Positions 17,362 through 26,372 of a DNA stretch of 64,000 nucleotides are shown here, piece by piece. The position numbers and the translations under genes are program-made. How positions within the stretch are numbered: the stretch's first letter is position 1; each line of letters begins with the position of its first letter. Source of the stretch: Prevotella koreensis (GTDB lineage Bacteria; Bacteroidota; Bacteroidia; Bacteroidales; Bacteroidaceae). The notes beneath the pieces were generated by a model. The model was not told where the DNA came from. It made no database searches and saw only the letters and a program-made list of their open reading frames with translations. Location: assembly GCF_003977605.1 (NCBI RefSeq), contig NZ_RYYU01000001.1, positions 561,175 through 625,174 on the forward strand. Reading direction: 5' to 3'.

Positions 17362-18849
17362 ATGAAAATATTTAAATACCAAATAGTTATATTTGTTTTG
17401 TTGTTTCTGACATGTTTTGTTGACAATGTGTCTGGGCAGTCAAAAAGAGAATTTCGCGGTGCGTGGATACAATGTGTTAATGGACAATTTTTGGGGATGT
17501 CCACACAGGCAATGCAATCCACACTTACGTATCAACTTGATGAATTGCAAAAGGATGGGGTGAATGCAATAATCTTCCAAGTACGTCCGGAGTGTGATGC
17601 CCTGTATGCAAGTTCGATGGAGCCGTGGAGCCGCTTTCTGACTGGAACTCAAGGTGTCGCTCCAAAGCCATATTGGGATCCGCTGCAATGGATGGTTGAC
17701 CAATGTCATAAACGTGGAATGGAGTTGCATGCGTGGATTAACCCGTATCGTGCAAAAACCAAAGGAACGAACGAACTCTCAAGGAATCATGTGGCAATAC
17801 GCCATCCTGAGTGGGTGTTCGCGTATGATGGCCAGTTGATTTTGAATCCCGGTATTCCGGAATGTCGAGAGTATATCTGCAAGGTAGCAGATGATATTGT
17901 GAGGCGTTACGATATTGATGGGCTTCACATTGATGATTACTTTTATCCCTATCCTGTTGCAGGTCAGAAAATTGATGATAGCAGACAATATCAAGCGAAT
18001 AACAATGGTATTAAGAATATAGGCGATTGGCGACGTTATAATGTTAATTTGTTCATACAACAACTGCATAACTCCATAAGTTCTGTAAAACCGTGGGTTA
18101 AGTTCGGCGTTTCGCCTTTCGGAATCTATCGTAACAAGAAAAACTCTCCTATAGGTAGTGAGACCAATGGGCTTCAGAACTATGATGACCTTTATGCCGA
18201 TGTCCTTATGTGGGTTAACAATGGCTGGGTTGATTATGTAGTGCCACAATTATACTGGGAGATTGGGCACAAGGCAGCAGACTATGAAACGCTTATAAAG
18301 TGGTGGAATGTTCATACGTCAAAACGCCCTTTATATATAGGTGAAGATATTGAACGCACGGTGAAAAAGGCAGACCTTAATAACCCGAAAATCAATCAGA
18401 TGCCTGCGAAGTTCAAGTTGCATAGTGAGATGCGGAATGTAAAAGGTACAGTGTTATGGTATGCCAAAGCAGCCGTGGATAATATCGGAAATTACGGAAA
18501 GACGCTACGTAATGTTTATTGGCGTTACCCTGCACTTCAACCCACAATGCCTTTCATTGATGGAGATGCTCCTAAGAAGGTTAGAAAGATGAAAGTGATA
18601 AATATGCCAGAAGGTAAAGTCTTGTTCTGGACAGCTCCTAAAGGAAAAGGTTGGGAAGACGAGGCTGTGAAATATGTAGTCTATCGCTTTGCAAGTGGAG
18701 AAAGGATTGATATTGACAATCCTGCCAAGATAGTTGCTATCACTACAAATACATTTTATGACATAAAGGAACTGGAGAAGACAACATACGTTGTAACTGC
18801 TCTTGACCGTATGGGTAATGAAAGTAAAGGAAAAAAGAAAAAGATATGA
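17362..18849 (+). CDS. Secreted glycosyl hydrolase-like protein (GHL10/DUF187 family)
   Basis: A probable envelope glycosidase with a TIM-barrel fold. The substrate is unknown, and peptidoglycan or polysaccharide is likely. The 495-residue protein has a signal peptide (KIFKYQIVIFVLLFLTCF, cut near VSGQ), then the family start REFRGAWIQCVNG. FQVRPECDALY (near 75), HAWINPYRAKT and DGLHIDDYFYPYP carry the conserved barrel residues. The last 100 residues look like a fibronectin type III module (VRKMKVINMPEGKVLFWTAP). The next gene overlaps its stop as ATGA. Confidence 0.86.
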   Translation: MKIFKYQIVIFVLLFLTCFVDNVSGQSKREFRGAWIQCVNGQFLGMSTQAMQSTLTYQLDELQKDGVNAIIFQVRPECDALYASSMEPWSRFLTGTQGVAPKPYWDPLQWMVDQCHKRGMELHAWINPYRAKTKGTNELSRNHVAIRHPEWVFAYDGQLILNPGIPECREYICKVADDIVRRYDIDGLHIDDYFYPYPVAGQKIDDSRQYQANNNGIKNIGDWRRYNVNLFIQQLHNSISSVKPWVKFGVSPFGIYRNKKNSPIGSETNGLQNYDDLYADVLMWVNNGWVDYVVPQLYWEIGHKAADYETLIKWWNVHTSKRPLYIGEDIERTVKKADLNNPKINQMPAKFKLHSEMRNVKGTVLWYAKAAVDNIGNYGKTLRNVYWRYPALQPTMPFIDGDAPKKVRKMKVINMPEGKVLFWTAPKGKGWEDEAVKYVVYRFASGERIDIDNPAKIVAITTNTFYDIKELEKTTYVVTALDRMGNESKGKKKKI

Positions 18850-19289
18850 ACACAAACGAACAAACTACTCAAAAGATTGAACGATTTCTGGGAAAGATAG
18901 TTCAGAAGTTTCCTGTCGATTCCGAATTGGCTTTGATGACCGATTTACACATAAAGGTTGTTCAGGACAGCGGAGAACTGCTTGCTTTTGATGAAGATGG
19001 GAATGAGATTACTCGTTGTGTTGTCAACCAATGGATAGATAATAAGGACGCAGGCTTCTATTCTGAAGTAGTAAAGGTTTTGCGTGAAATAATCATTAAT
19101 AATAAAGATAAGGTTGAGAATCTCGGTATCGTCAAACCTTATAACTTTGTTTTGGAAAATGATGAGAATGAACACGTTGCAGAACTCTATGTGGTAGATG
19201 ACGACACGATTATAATCGGGGGAGACTTGATGGAAGGACTTGATAAGGAACTTGACGATTTTCTTAATCAACTGCTTGCCGAAAAGTAA
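18846..19289 (+). CDS. Conserved hypothetical cytoplasmic protein
   Basis: This 147-residue acidic protein is not recognised. It has no signal peptide, membrane segment or known motif. It looks like a small alpha/beta domain with repeated D/E-rich turns (VVDDDTIIIGGDLMEGLDKELD). Its ATG overlaps the stop of the GHL10 gene by 4 bases, which implies coupled translation, although one partner is secreted and this one is not. Confidence 0.75.
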   Translation: MNTNEQTTQKIERFLGKIVQKFPVDSELALMTDLHIKVVQDSGELLAFDEDGNEITRCVVNQWIDNKDAGFYSEVVKVLREIIINNKDKVENLGIVKPYNFVLENDENEHVAELYVVDDDTIIIGGDLMEGLDKELDDFLNQLLAEK

Positions 19290-19348
19290 TCAATAACAAC
19301 CGTTTGCTTATATTTTCTTTCAGAAAAGGCAATAAAATATCATTTTTA

Positions 19349-19379
19349 TTTGCATTTTTAAAATATAATATTATCTTTG
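19349..19379 (+). promoter_or_regulatory. Promoter for the rseC-rnf operon
   Basis: TTTG (19349-19352) and TATCTTTG (19372-19379) are separated by 19 bases. Transcription should start near 19385, which rules out the in-frame ATG at 19304 and supports the start at 19418. Confidence 0.7.
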
Positions 19380-19417
19380 CATTTGTAATTTGGAGATTGC
19401 AATTTGGCTGTCTGATT

Positions 19418-19852
19418 ATGGGAAATAGGATTAAGCATAGCGGTATAATAGATAAGATTGACGATGACTGCATAAAGGTACGCATAGTCCAGATGTCTGC
19501 CTGTTCTTCTTGTAATGCAGCGTATCTTTGTCAAGCATCAGAGAAGAAAGAGAAAATCGTTGACGTTTATGATTTCTCTTCCCGTACGGATTACAAAGTC
19601 GGCGATACCGTTACTGTGATAGCGTCTTCACAAATCGGGATGAATGCCGTATTGGTTGCTTTCGGTGTACCTTTCCTAATTCTCGTAAGTGTGGTATTTA
19701 TCGTTAGCAGAATCACAGATGAAGAGCCGTTTATGGCACTCGCAGGTATATGCGCATTAATACCTTATTATATATTAATGTATATATTAAGACATAGGTT
19801 TCGAGAGAAATTCTCATTCAAAATAGAAAAAACTGATAATAATACACGTTAA
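19418..19852 (+). CDS. rseC: RseC/MucC-family protein, first gene of the rnf operon
   Basis: A small inner-membrane protein that in many Bacteroidetes precedes the Rnf genes. RseC relatives help keep redox sensors reduced or support Rnf assembly. The 144 residues start at MGNRIKHSG. A cysteine cluster SACSSCNAAYLC near 30-40 is followed by two membrane helices (NAVLVAFGVPFLILVSVVFIV and MALAGICALIPYYILMYIL). The ORF extends upstream to 19304, but those 38 codons lie before the promoter. rnfB begins 31 bases downstream. Confidence 0.88.
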   Translation: MGNRIKHSGIIDKIDDDCIKVRIVQMSACSSCNAAYLCQASEKKEKIVDVYDFSSRTDYKVGDTVTVIASSQIGMNAVLVAFGVPFLILVSVVFIVSRITDEEPFMALAGICALIPYYILMYILRHRFREKFSFKIEKTDNNTR

Positions 19853-19883
19853 TTTTTTATACTAAAACATATACAAAGAAATT

Positions 19884-20786
19884 ATGAACTTTATTCTAAC
19901 TGCAGTAATTGTACTTGGGACAATAGCATTAGTGTCGGCTGTGATACTATACGTATGCTCCAAGAAATTTGCTGTTAAAGAGGATCCACGATTAGGCTTG
20001 GTGACAAGTGCGCTTCCCGGTGCAAATTGTGGTGGCTGCGGTTTTCCCGGTTGTTCGGGACTTGCCGGGGCTTTGGTCAAGGCGGCAGATTCCGGTTCGA
20101 TAGATGGACTGAACTGTCCGGTAGGAGGAGCAGAGGTAATGAGTAAGGTTGCCGACCTTCTTGGTATTGCAATTGCCAATTCGGAGGTACAGATTGCAGT
20201 GGTAAGATGTAATGGTACTTGTGAACTACGTCCGCGAATTACATCTTACGATGGTTTGCGCAGTTGTGCATCCATGCATTCTGCTTGTGCCGGAGAGACT
20301 GGTTGCGGCTATGGCTGTTTGGGCTGTGGAGATTGTGTCGATGCATGTAATTTCAATGCTATTCACATTAACGAAGAGACTGGATTGCCAGAGGTTGATG
20401 AGGATAAGTGTACCGGATGCGGTGCATGTGTCAAGGCTTGTCCGCGCGTAATCATCGAACTTAGGAAGAAAGGGCCAAAGGGACGGCGCGTATATGTGCG
20501 TTGTGTCAACAAGGACAAAGGTGCTGTTGCAATGAAAGCATGTAAAGCAGCATGTATAGGTTGCAGTAAATGTTTCAAGGAATGTGCTTTCGGTGCTATA
20601 ACAATAGAAAACAATCTTAGTTATATAGACCCGAATAAGTGTCGTCTATGCAGAAAATGTGTTGCCGTATGTCCTACCAATGCCATAGTATCAAGCAACT
20701 TCCCTGCACCAAAAGTTAATGAAAACGCAGCCGCAACGGAACTACAATCATCTGCTAACAAATTAGGAAAGGAGGTAAAGGAATGA
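19884..20786 (+). CDS. rnfB: Rnf complex subunit RnfB (iron-sulfur protein)
   Basis: This subunit passes electrons from reduced ferredoxin into the membrane Rnf complex. The 300-residue protein has one N-terminal membrane helix, a [4Fe-4S] site GANCGGCGFPGC near 50, and further ferredoxin-type clusters at CLGCGDCVDAC, CTGCGACVKACPR, CIGCSKCFKEC and CRLCRKCVAVCPT. It overlaps rnfC by 4 bases. Confidence 0.96.
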   Translation: MNFILTAVIVLGTIALVSAVILYVCSKKFAVKEDPRLGLVTSALPGANCGGCGFPGCSGLAGALVKAADSGSIDGLNCPVGGAEVMSKVADLLGIAIANSEVQIAVVRCNGTCELRPRITSYDGLRSCASMHSACAGETGCGYGCLGCGDCVDACNFNAIHINEETGLPEVDEDKCTGCGACVKACPRVIIELRKKGPKGRRVYVRCVNKDKGAVAMKACKAACIGCSKCFKECAFGAITIENNLSYIDPNKCRLCRKCVAVCPTNAIVSSNFPAPKVNENAAATELQSSANKLGKEVKE

Positions 20787-22135
20787 AACTAAGAACGTTC
20801 AGAATTGGCGGTGTGCATCCGCAAGAAAACAAACTTACTGCTGATATTCCGACAAAGGTAGCAGAGTTGCCGAAACAGGCTATATTCCCATTGCAGCAAC
20901 ATATAGGTGCTCCGGCAAAGGCTGTGGTCAAGAAAGGAGATAAGGTTAAGGTCGGAACTCTTATTGCAGAGGCCGGTGGTTTTGTTTCAGCCCCTATTTT
21001 CTCATCTGTATCAGGTACTGTATTCAAAATTGAGGATGCAATAGATGCCACAGGTTATCGTAAGCCTTCTATTATTATTAATGTTGAAGGTGACGAATGG
21101 GAAGACTCTATTGACCGCTCCGACAAACTTGAAACGTTGGAGATGCATGCCGAATTGACATCCGAAGAGATCGTGAACCGTGTAAAAATGGCAGGTGTCA
21201 CAGGTATGGGAGGGGCAGGTTTCCCAACGTTTATAAAACTTACGCCCCCGCCAAATGCAAAGGCAGAGTGTGTTATAATCAATGGCGTGGAATGTGAACC
21301 GTACATAACTTCGGACAATCGACTGATGTTGGAACATGCAGACGAGATAATCGTAGGACTCCAACTGTTGATGAAGGCGGTGAATGTGGAGAAAGGATAT
21401 ATCGGTATTGAAGATAATAAGCCTAAAGCAATAAAACTTATTGCGGAAAAAACAGCAAACATTAAGGGTGTTGAAGTTGTGCCACTTGCACAGAAATATC
21501 CCCAAGGCGGAGAGAAACAACTCGTTGATGCCGTTATTCGAAGACAAGTGCCGCCCCCCCCCGCCATTCCGGTGAATGTTGGTGCTGTGGTTCAGAACGT
21601 TGGTACAGCATTCGCTGTTTATCAGGCTGTGATGAAAAATAAGCCCTTGTTTGAGCGTTATACCACTGTTACCGGCAAGAAATTGAAGACTCCCGGAAAC
21701 TTCCTCGTTCGCATGGGAACACCGATGCGGGAACTGATAGATGCTTGTGGCGGTCTTCCCGAAGGCGATAACAAGATACTTGCGGGCGGTCCGATGATGG
21801 GTAAGGCGTTGACATCGATAGATGTTCCGATATGTAAGGGAACAAACTCTGTTACGGTTCTTACAGATGATGATGCTCGTCGTAAAGAGCCACAACCATG
21901 TATCAGGTGTGCCAAGTGTGTCAGTGTATGTCCGATGGGACTTGAACCTTATCTTCTTGCCACGTGTTCGTCAATGAAGAACTGGGAGAAGGTGGAGGCA
22001 GAAGATATTACTTCTTGCATAGAGTGTGGCTCATGCCAATTCACATGTCCTGCTCATCGTCCTCTTCTTGATAATATACGTATTGGAAAATCCACGGTGA
22101 TGGGTATGATAAGGGCACGTAGCATCAAGAAATAG
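20783..22135 (+). CDS. rnfC: Rnf complex subunit RnfC
   Basis: The peripheral NADH/FMN-binding subunit of the ferredoxin:NAD+ oxidoreductase. The 450-residue protein starts with the family motif FRIGGVHPQENK. It has the flavin/NAD loop MGGAGFPTFIKL near 150 and two [4Fe-4S] motifs near the C-terminus, CIRCAKCVSVCP and CIECGSCQFTCP. Codons for VPPPPA include a run of nine C at 21554-21562, in frame here. Confidence 0.96.
   Translation: MKLRTFRIGGVHPQENKLTADIPTKVAELPKQAIFPLQQHIGAPAKAVVKKGDKVKVGTLIAEAGGFVSAPIFSSVSGTVFKIEDAIDATGYRKPSIIINVEGDEWEDSIDRSDKLETLEMHAELTSEEIVNRVKMAGVTGMGGAGFPTFIKLTPPPNAKAECVIINGVECEPYITSDNRLMLEHADEIIVGLQLLMKAVNVEKGYIGIEDNKPKAIKLIAEKTANIKGVEVVPLAQKYPQGGEKQLVDAVIRRQVPPPPAIPVNVGAVVQNVGTAFAVYQAVMKNKPLFERYTTVTGKKLKTPGNFLVRMGTPMRELIDACGGLPEGDNKILAGGPMMGKALTSIDVPICKGTNSVTVLTDDDARRKEPQPCIRCAKCVSVCPMGLEPYLLATCSSMKNWEKVEAEDITSCIECGSCQFTCPAHRPLLDNIRIGKSTVMGMIRARSIKK
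21554..21562. repeat. C9 homopolymer tract inside rnfC
   Basis: Nine consecutive C on the coding strand encode three of four prolines. The frame is intact with nine. Confidence 0.9.
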
Positions 22136-22169
22136 TAAAGTAAAACAGTAAACAGAAAAAATAACCAAG

Positions 22170-23204
22170 ATGGGTAAATTAATAGTATCGCTATCTCCAC
22201 ATGCACATGGTACCGACAGTGTAGAGAAGAATATGTATGGCGTTCTCATTGCGCTGATACCGGCACTTATCGCCAGTCTTTACTTCTTTGGTGTCGGAGC
22301 CGGAGTTGTTCTCTCTGCGAGTGTTGTGGCATGTGTATTTTTTGAATGGGCGATTGCGAAGTTCATATTGAAGTGTGAACGCACTACAATAACAGATGGC
22401 TCAGCCATTCTTACGGGATTATTACTTGGTTTCAATCTTCCCTCAAATCTTCCGGTGTGGATTATCATAATAGGAGCATTGGTCGCAATAGGGATTGGGA
22501 AGATGACTTTTGGCGGACTTGGTAATAATCCGTTTAATCCGGCGCTCGTAGGACGTTGTTTTCTCCTTGTAAGTTTTCCTGCACAGATGACATCATGGCC
22601 TGTTGCCGGACAATTAGAGAGTTATCTTGACGCTACTACCGGAGCCACACCACTTTCGATAATGAAGTATGCCATAAAGAGCGGAGATGCAGAAGTGTTA
22701 CGACAACTTCCTGATTCTTTCTCCTTACTCTTGGGTAATCACTCCTCGCAACTTGCCGATGGAACTATGATGGGTTCGGGTACTGCAGGCGAAATATGTG
22801 CTCTCGCATTGCTGATAGGTCTGGTTTATATGCTTTGGAAGAAAATCATAACATGGCATATACCGGTAAGTATCATTGCAACAGTCTTCGTTTCAAGTGG
22901 TTTGTTGCATCTTGCAAATCCCGTATATGCAAACCCTGTGGATGTGATACTCGCCGGCGGTCTTATGCTTGGTGCAATATTCATGGCTACCGATTATGTT
23001 ACGTCGCCTATGACCGGAAAGGGACAAATCATTTACGGAATTGCAATAGGTTTCCTTACGGTCGTTATACGCAACTGGGGCTCATATCCCGAAGGAATGT
23101 CTTTCGCAATATTGATAATGAATGGCTTTACGCCACTGATAAACACATATATCAAGCCAAAGCGTTTCGGTGAGATTCCGTCTAATACCGAAAATACGAA
23201 ATAG
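22170..23204 (+). CDS. rnfD: Rnf complex subunit RnfD
   Basis: A polytopic inner-membrane subunit with covalently bound FMN, thought to be part of the ion channel. The 344-residue protein has many hydrophobic helices. The flavinylation motif TTGATPLS is near residue 160, with the Thr as attachment site. The start MGKLIVSLSPHAHG is typical. It lies 34 bases after rnfC. Confidence 0.95.
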   Translation: MGKLIVSLSPHAHGTDSVEKNMYGVLIALIPALIASLYFFGVGAGVVLSASVVACVFFEWAIAKFILKCERTTITDGSAILTGLLLGFNLPSNLPVWIIIIGALVAIGIGKMTFGGLGNNPFNPALVGRCFLLVSFPAQMTSWPVAGQLESYLDATTGATPLSIMKYAIKSGDAEVLRQLPDSFSLLLGNHSSQLADGTMMGSGTAGEICALALLIGLVYMLWKKIITWHIPVSIIATVFVSSGLLHLANPVYANPVDVILAGGLMLGAIFMATDYVTSPMTGKGQIIYGIAIGFLTVVIRNWGSYPEGMSFAILIMNGFTPLINTYIKPKRFGEIPSNTENTK

Positions 23205-23225
23205 TATGTATAGAAAGAAGAGATT

Positions 23226-23897
23226 ATGAAAAAACTAAAGTCATCTATAACAAATATGGTGCTTGTGCTCACGGGGATTGCCGTTATTACAGGTTCAATC
23301 CTTGCGTTTGTCAATCATATTACAGAAGAACCGATTAAATTGCAAAAAGATAAGACGCTTGCCGAAGGAATAAAGACGGTTATGGGCGGTGGTGAACTCA
23401 GTGTTGCAAAGACCGACACCGTGAAACAGACCGATGCCAAAGGTAAGGAACTTACATATATAATATATCAGGCACAGGATTCAAATAAGAAAGACCTTGG
23501 TGCAGCCGTTGAGAGTACCGTTGGTGGTTTCGGAGGCGATTTGAAGATACTTGTGGGCTTTGATCTTGATGGCAAGATACTCGGTTATACAATACTTGAA
23601 CATGCAGAGACCCCCGGTCTTGGTGCGAAGGCAGACAAGTGGTTTCAGAAAGACGGCAAGGGATGTATTGTAGGAAAGAGTCCGGAGTCTGATGTGCTTC
23701 TTGTAACTAACGATACCCGCAAGACCGACAATAAGCAAGGCGAAGTTGATGCAATCACGGCATCTACAATTACCAGCCGTGCTTTCCTACTTGCGGTGAA
23801 TAATGCTTATGAGGCTTATAAAGCGACCACTGTTGATACAAATCCGGAGGCTCCTAAAGAATGTAAAGCAGACCATAAAAAAGAATCCAAGAAATGA
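23226..23897 (+). CDS. rnfG: Rnf complex subunit RnfG
   Basis: A membrane-anchored periplasmic flavoprotein of the Rnf complex. It has one N-terminal helix (MVLVLTGIAVITGSILAFV), then an FMN-binding domain with the covalent flavin motif ITASTIT near residue 180. The length is 223 residues, with a lysine-rich tail. Its stop overlaps the start of rnfE by 4 bases. Confidence 0.95.
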   Translation: MKKLKSSITNMVLVLTGIAVITGSILAFVNHITEEPIKLQKDKTLAEGIKTVMGGGELSVAKTDTVKQTDAKGKELTYIIYQAQDSNKKDLGAAVESTVGGFGGDLKILVGFDLDGKILGYTILEHAETPGLGAKADKWFQKDGKGCIVGKSPESDVLLVTNDTRKTDNKQGEVDAITASTITSRAFLLAVNNAYEAYKATTVDTNPEAPKECKADHKKESKK

Positions 23898-24484
23898 AAC
23901 ATCTGAATATAATAATCAACGGCATAGTAAAGGAAAATCCAACCTTTGTGCTTATGCTTGGCATGTGTCCGACACTTGCAACGACGACAAGTGCCATAAA
24001 CGGATTGTCAATGGGACTTGCAACGATGTTCGTACTGATTTGTTCAAACCTTGTCATTTCGTTAATAAAGAACCTAACCCCGGACATGGTACGAATACCG
24101 GTGTTCATAGTTGTCATTGCATCTTTTGTGACAATACTTCAGATGGTGATGCAAGCATACGTGCCCGGCATATATTCCACGCTCGGGCTGTTCATCCCAT
24201 TGATTGTTGTTAACTGTATCATACTCGGTAGAGCAGAGGCTTTTGCCGCAAAGAATGGTCCTGTTGAGAGTCTCATGGATGGTGTGGGTATCGGTCTTGG
24301 TTTCACGCTCGGACTGACATTGCTCGGCATTTGTCGCGAGATACTCGGTACCGGCAGCGTGTTCGGCTATACATTGCTACCGGAAACCTACAACATGCTG
24401 ATGTTCGTGCTTCCTCCGGGGGCATTTATAACTCTCGGATACCTTGTTGCAATAATTAACAAACTAACTGCAAAGCAAAAGTAG
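23894..24484 (+). CDS. rnfE: Rnf complex subunit RnfE
   Basis: An integral membrane subunit with about six helices, 196 residues. Conserved stretches NPTFVLMLGMCPTLA and GIGLGFTLGLTLLGICRE are visible. It pairs with RnfA as an inverted-topology duo in the membrane core. Confidence 0.95.
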   Translation: MKHLNIIINGIVKENPTFVLMLGMCPTLATTTSAINGLSMGLATMFVLICSNLVISLIKNLTPDMVRIPVFIVVIASFVTILQMVMQAYVPGIYSTLGLFIPLIVVNCIILGRAEAFAAKNGPVESLMDGVGIGLGFTLGLTLLGICREILGTGSVFGYTLLPETYNMLMFVLPPGAFITLGYLVAIINKLTAKQK

Positions 24485-24507
24485 AACCATTTAAAAAAGA
24501 ATATAAC

Positions 24508-25110
24508 ATGGAATTTCTATTGATATTCATATCCGCGATATTTGTCAATAACATAATATTGTCGCAGTTTCTCGGCATCTGTCCGTTCCTCGGAGTGTCG
24601 CAGAAAGTGACCACTTCGTTGGGCATGGGCGTTGCCGTGGCTTTCGTAATGACACTTGCAACCATTGTTACCTATCTTGTCCAGCACTTCATTCTTGTAC
24701 CGCTCGAACTGCAATATCTGCAAACGATAGCGTTCATACTTGTGATAGCATCATTGGTTCAGATGGTAGAGATTATTCTTAAAAAACTGTCGCCACCACT
24801 CTATCAGGCACTCGGAATATTCCTTCCGCTCATCACAACCAACTGTGCAGTGCTCGGTGTGGCAATACTTGTGATACAGAAAGACTTTTCCTTGCTTCAA
24901 AGCATTATATACGCTTTCTCCACGGCCATTGGTTTTGCCCTTGCGCTGACCGTATTTGCCGGAATACGCGAACAACTTTCACTTGTTAACATTCCAAAGG
25001 GAATGCGCGGAGTTAGCATAGTGCTTGTCACTGCAGGGCTGCTGTCGCTTGCTTTCATGGGATTCTCTGGTGTTGACGGAGGTCTCAGAGCCCTTTTCGG
25101 TATAGATTGA
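24508..25110 (+). CDS. rnfA: Rnf complex subunit RnfA
   Basis: An integral membrane subunit, 200 residues, homologous to RnfE. It starts LLIFISAIFVNNIILSQFLG and has the conserved FLGICPFLGVSQ. It is the last gene of rnfBCDGEA. galE follows 60 bases later, without a clear terminator between. Confidence 0.95.
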   Translation: MEFLLIFISAIFVNNIILSQFLGICPFLGVSQKVTTSLGMGVAVAFVMTLATIVTYLVQHFILVPLELQYLQTIAFILVIASLVQMVEIILKKLSPPLYQALGIFLPLITTNCAVLGVAILVIQKDFSLLQSIIYAFSTAIGFALALTVFAGIREQLSLVNIPKGMRGVSIVLVTAGLLSLAFMGFSGVDGGLRALFGID

Positions 25111-25170
25111 TTCCGTGCAGAGGCATGGCAGGTTATTTCAGAAGAAAGATATAAACAAACAATAATAAAA

Positions 25171-26211
25171 ATGAAACAGTCTATTCTTGTGACCGGAGGT
25201 ACTGGCTTCATCGGAAGCCACACCACGGTAGAACTTATTGAGGCCGGCTATAAAGTGGTTATTGTCGATAATCTCTCAAATTCAAATGAGGATGTTATTG
25301 ACGGCATAGAGAAAATTACAGGTATGCGACCGGCATTCGAGAAAGTGGATTGTTGCGACCTTGCTGCTCTTGAACAGGTGTTCTGTAAACACCCTGATAT
25401 CAAGGGCGTAATACACTTTGCTGCATCAAAGGCAGTAGGGGAGAGTGTTGAAAAGCCACTCATGTATTATCGCAACAACATCAATTCGCTTGTCAACCTG
25501 CTTGAACTGATGCCTAAACATGGCGTTTCCGGCATAATCTTCTCTTCTTCATGCACGGTTTATGGACAGCCGTCAAAGGAAAATCTGCCTGTTACGGAGG
25601 AAGCACCGATACAGAAAGCCCTTTCGCCATACGGTAATACAAAGCAGATAAACGAAGATATCATACATGATTTCATACATAGCGGTGCTGATATAAAGGC
25701 TATTATTCTGAGATATTTCAACCCCATTGGTTCTCATCCGTCAGCAATTATAGGCGAACTTCCTAACGGTGTGCCTATGAATCTGATACCGTTTGTAACT
25801 CAGACTGCAATGGGAATACGTGAGCAACTGAAGATTTTCGGCAACGACTATGATACTCCTGACGGTACTTGTATTCGTGACTATATCTATGTTGTCGATC
25901 TTGCCAAGGCTCATGTGAAGGCAATGGAGCGAGTATTAGACAACAAAGACTCCGAACCATTGGAAGTGTTCAATATCGGTACAGGTCGAGGACTCAGTAC
26001 GCTTGAAGTGGTAAACGGCTTCGAGAAAGCAACAGGAGTAAAACTGAATTGGACATACGCCCCGCGCCGTGAGGGGGATATTGAGAAGGTTTGGGGTAAT
26101 GTTGACAAGGCAAACAATGTTCTTGGTTGGAAAGCAGAAGCCAACATAGATGATGTTTTGCGTTCGGCATGGCACTGGCAGAAGAAACTTCGTGAAGACG
26201 GGGTTCAATGA
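25171..26211 (+). CDS. galE: UDP-glucose 4-epimerase
   Basis: It interconverts UDP-glucose and UDP-galactose. The 346-residue protein has the NAD-binding loop VTGGTGFIGSH (6-16), the catalytic SSSCTVYG near 125 and YxxxK in YGNTKQ near 150, and the C-terminal NIGTGRGLSTLEV. It is on the plus strand after rnfA, facing uvrA across repeat locus C. Confidence 0.95.
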   Translation: MKQSILVTGGTGFIGSHTTVELIEAGYKVVIVDNLSNSNEDVIDGIEKITGMRPAFEKVDCCDLAALEQVFCKHPDIKGVIHFAASKAVGESVEKPLMYYRNNINSLVNLLELMPKHGVSGIIFSSSCTVYGQPSKENLPVTEEAPIQKALSPYGNTKQINEDIIHDFIHSGADIKAIILRYFNPIGSHPSAIIGELPNGVPMNLIPFVTQTAMGIREQLKIFGNDYDTPDGTCIRDYIYVVDLAKAHVKAMERVLDNKDSEPLEVFNIGTGRGLSTLEVVNGFEKATGVKLNWTYAPRREGDIEKVWGNVDKANNVLGWKAEANIDDVLRSAWHWQKKLREDGVQ

Positions 26212-26246
26212 TTGCTACTCAGAGGAAATCCTTTTATAAAGTGAAA

Positions 26247-26321
26247 TGGGCGAATTTGGAAAGCAAAATGGGCGAGATTACTTTCCAATTTCGCCCATTT
26301 TGCTTTCCAATTTCGCCCATT
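26247..26321. repeat. 22-nt intergenic repeat, locus C (inverted copies, long hairpin)
   Basis: One reversed unit (26247-26268) faces two forward units (26276-26297 and 26298-26319). Arm TTGGAAAGCAA at 26256-26266 can pair with 26278-26288 (one mismatch) or perfectly with 26300-26310. The locus lies between convergent galE and uvrA, so it may also stop transcription from both sides. Confidence 0.88.
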
Positions 26322-26372
26322 TTGTATTCATGAAAGATATTTCAAGTGAAATGTAATATGACAAACAGAGGA

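Noticed and set aside
21011..21895. 294-codon minus-strand frame opposite rnfC
   Set aside because: Shadow of rnfC. The rnfC motifs are clear and the other strand has no coherent features.
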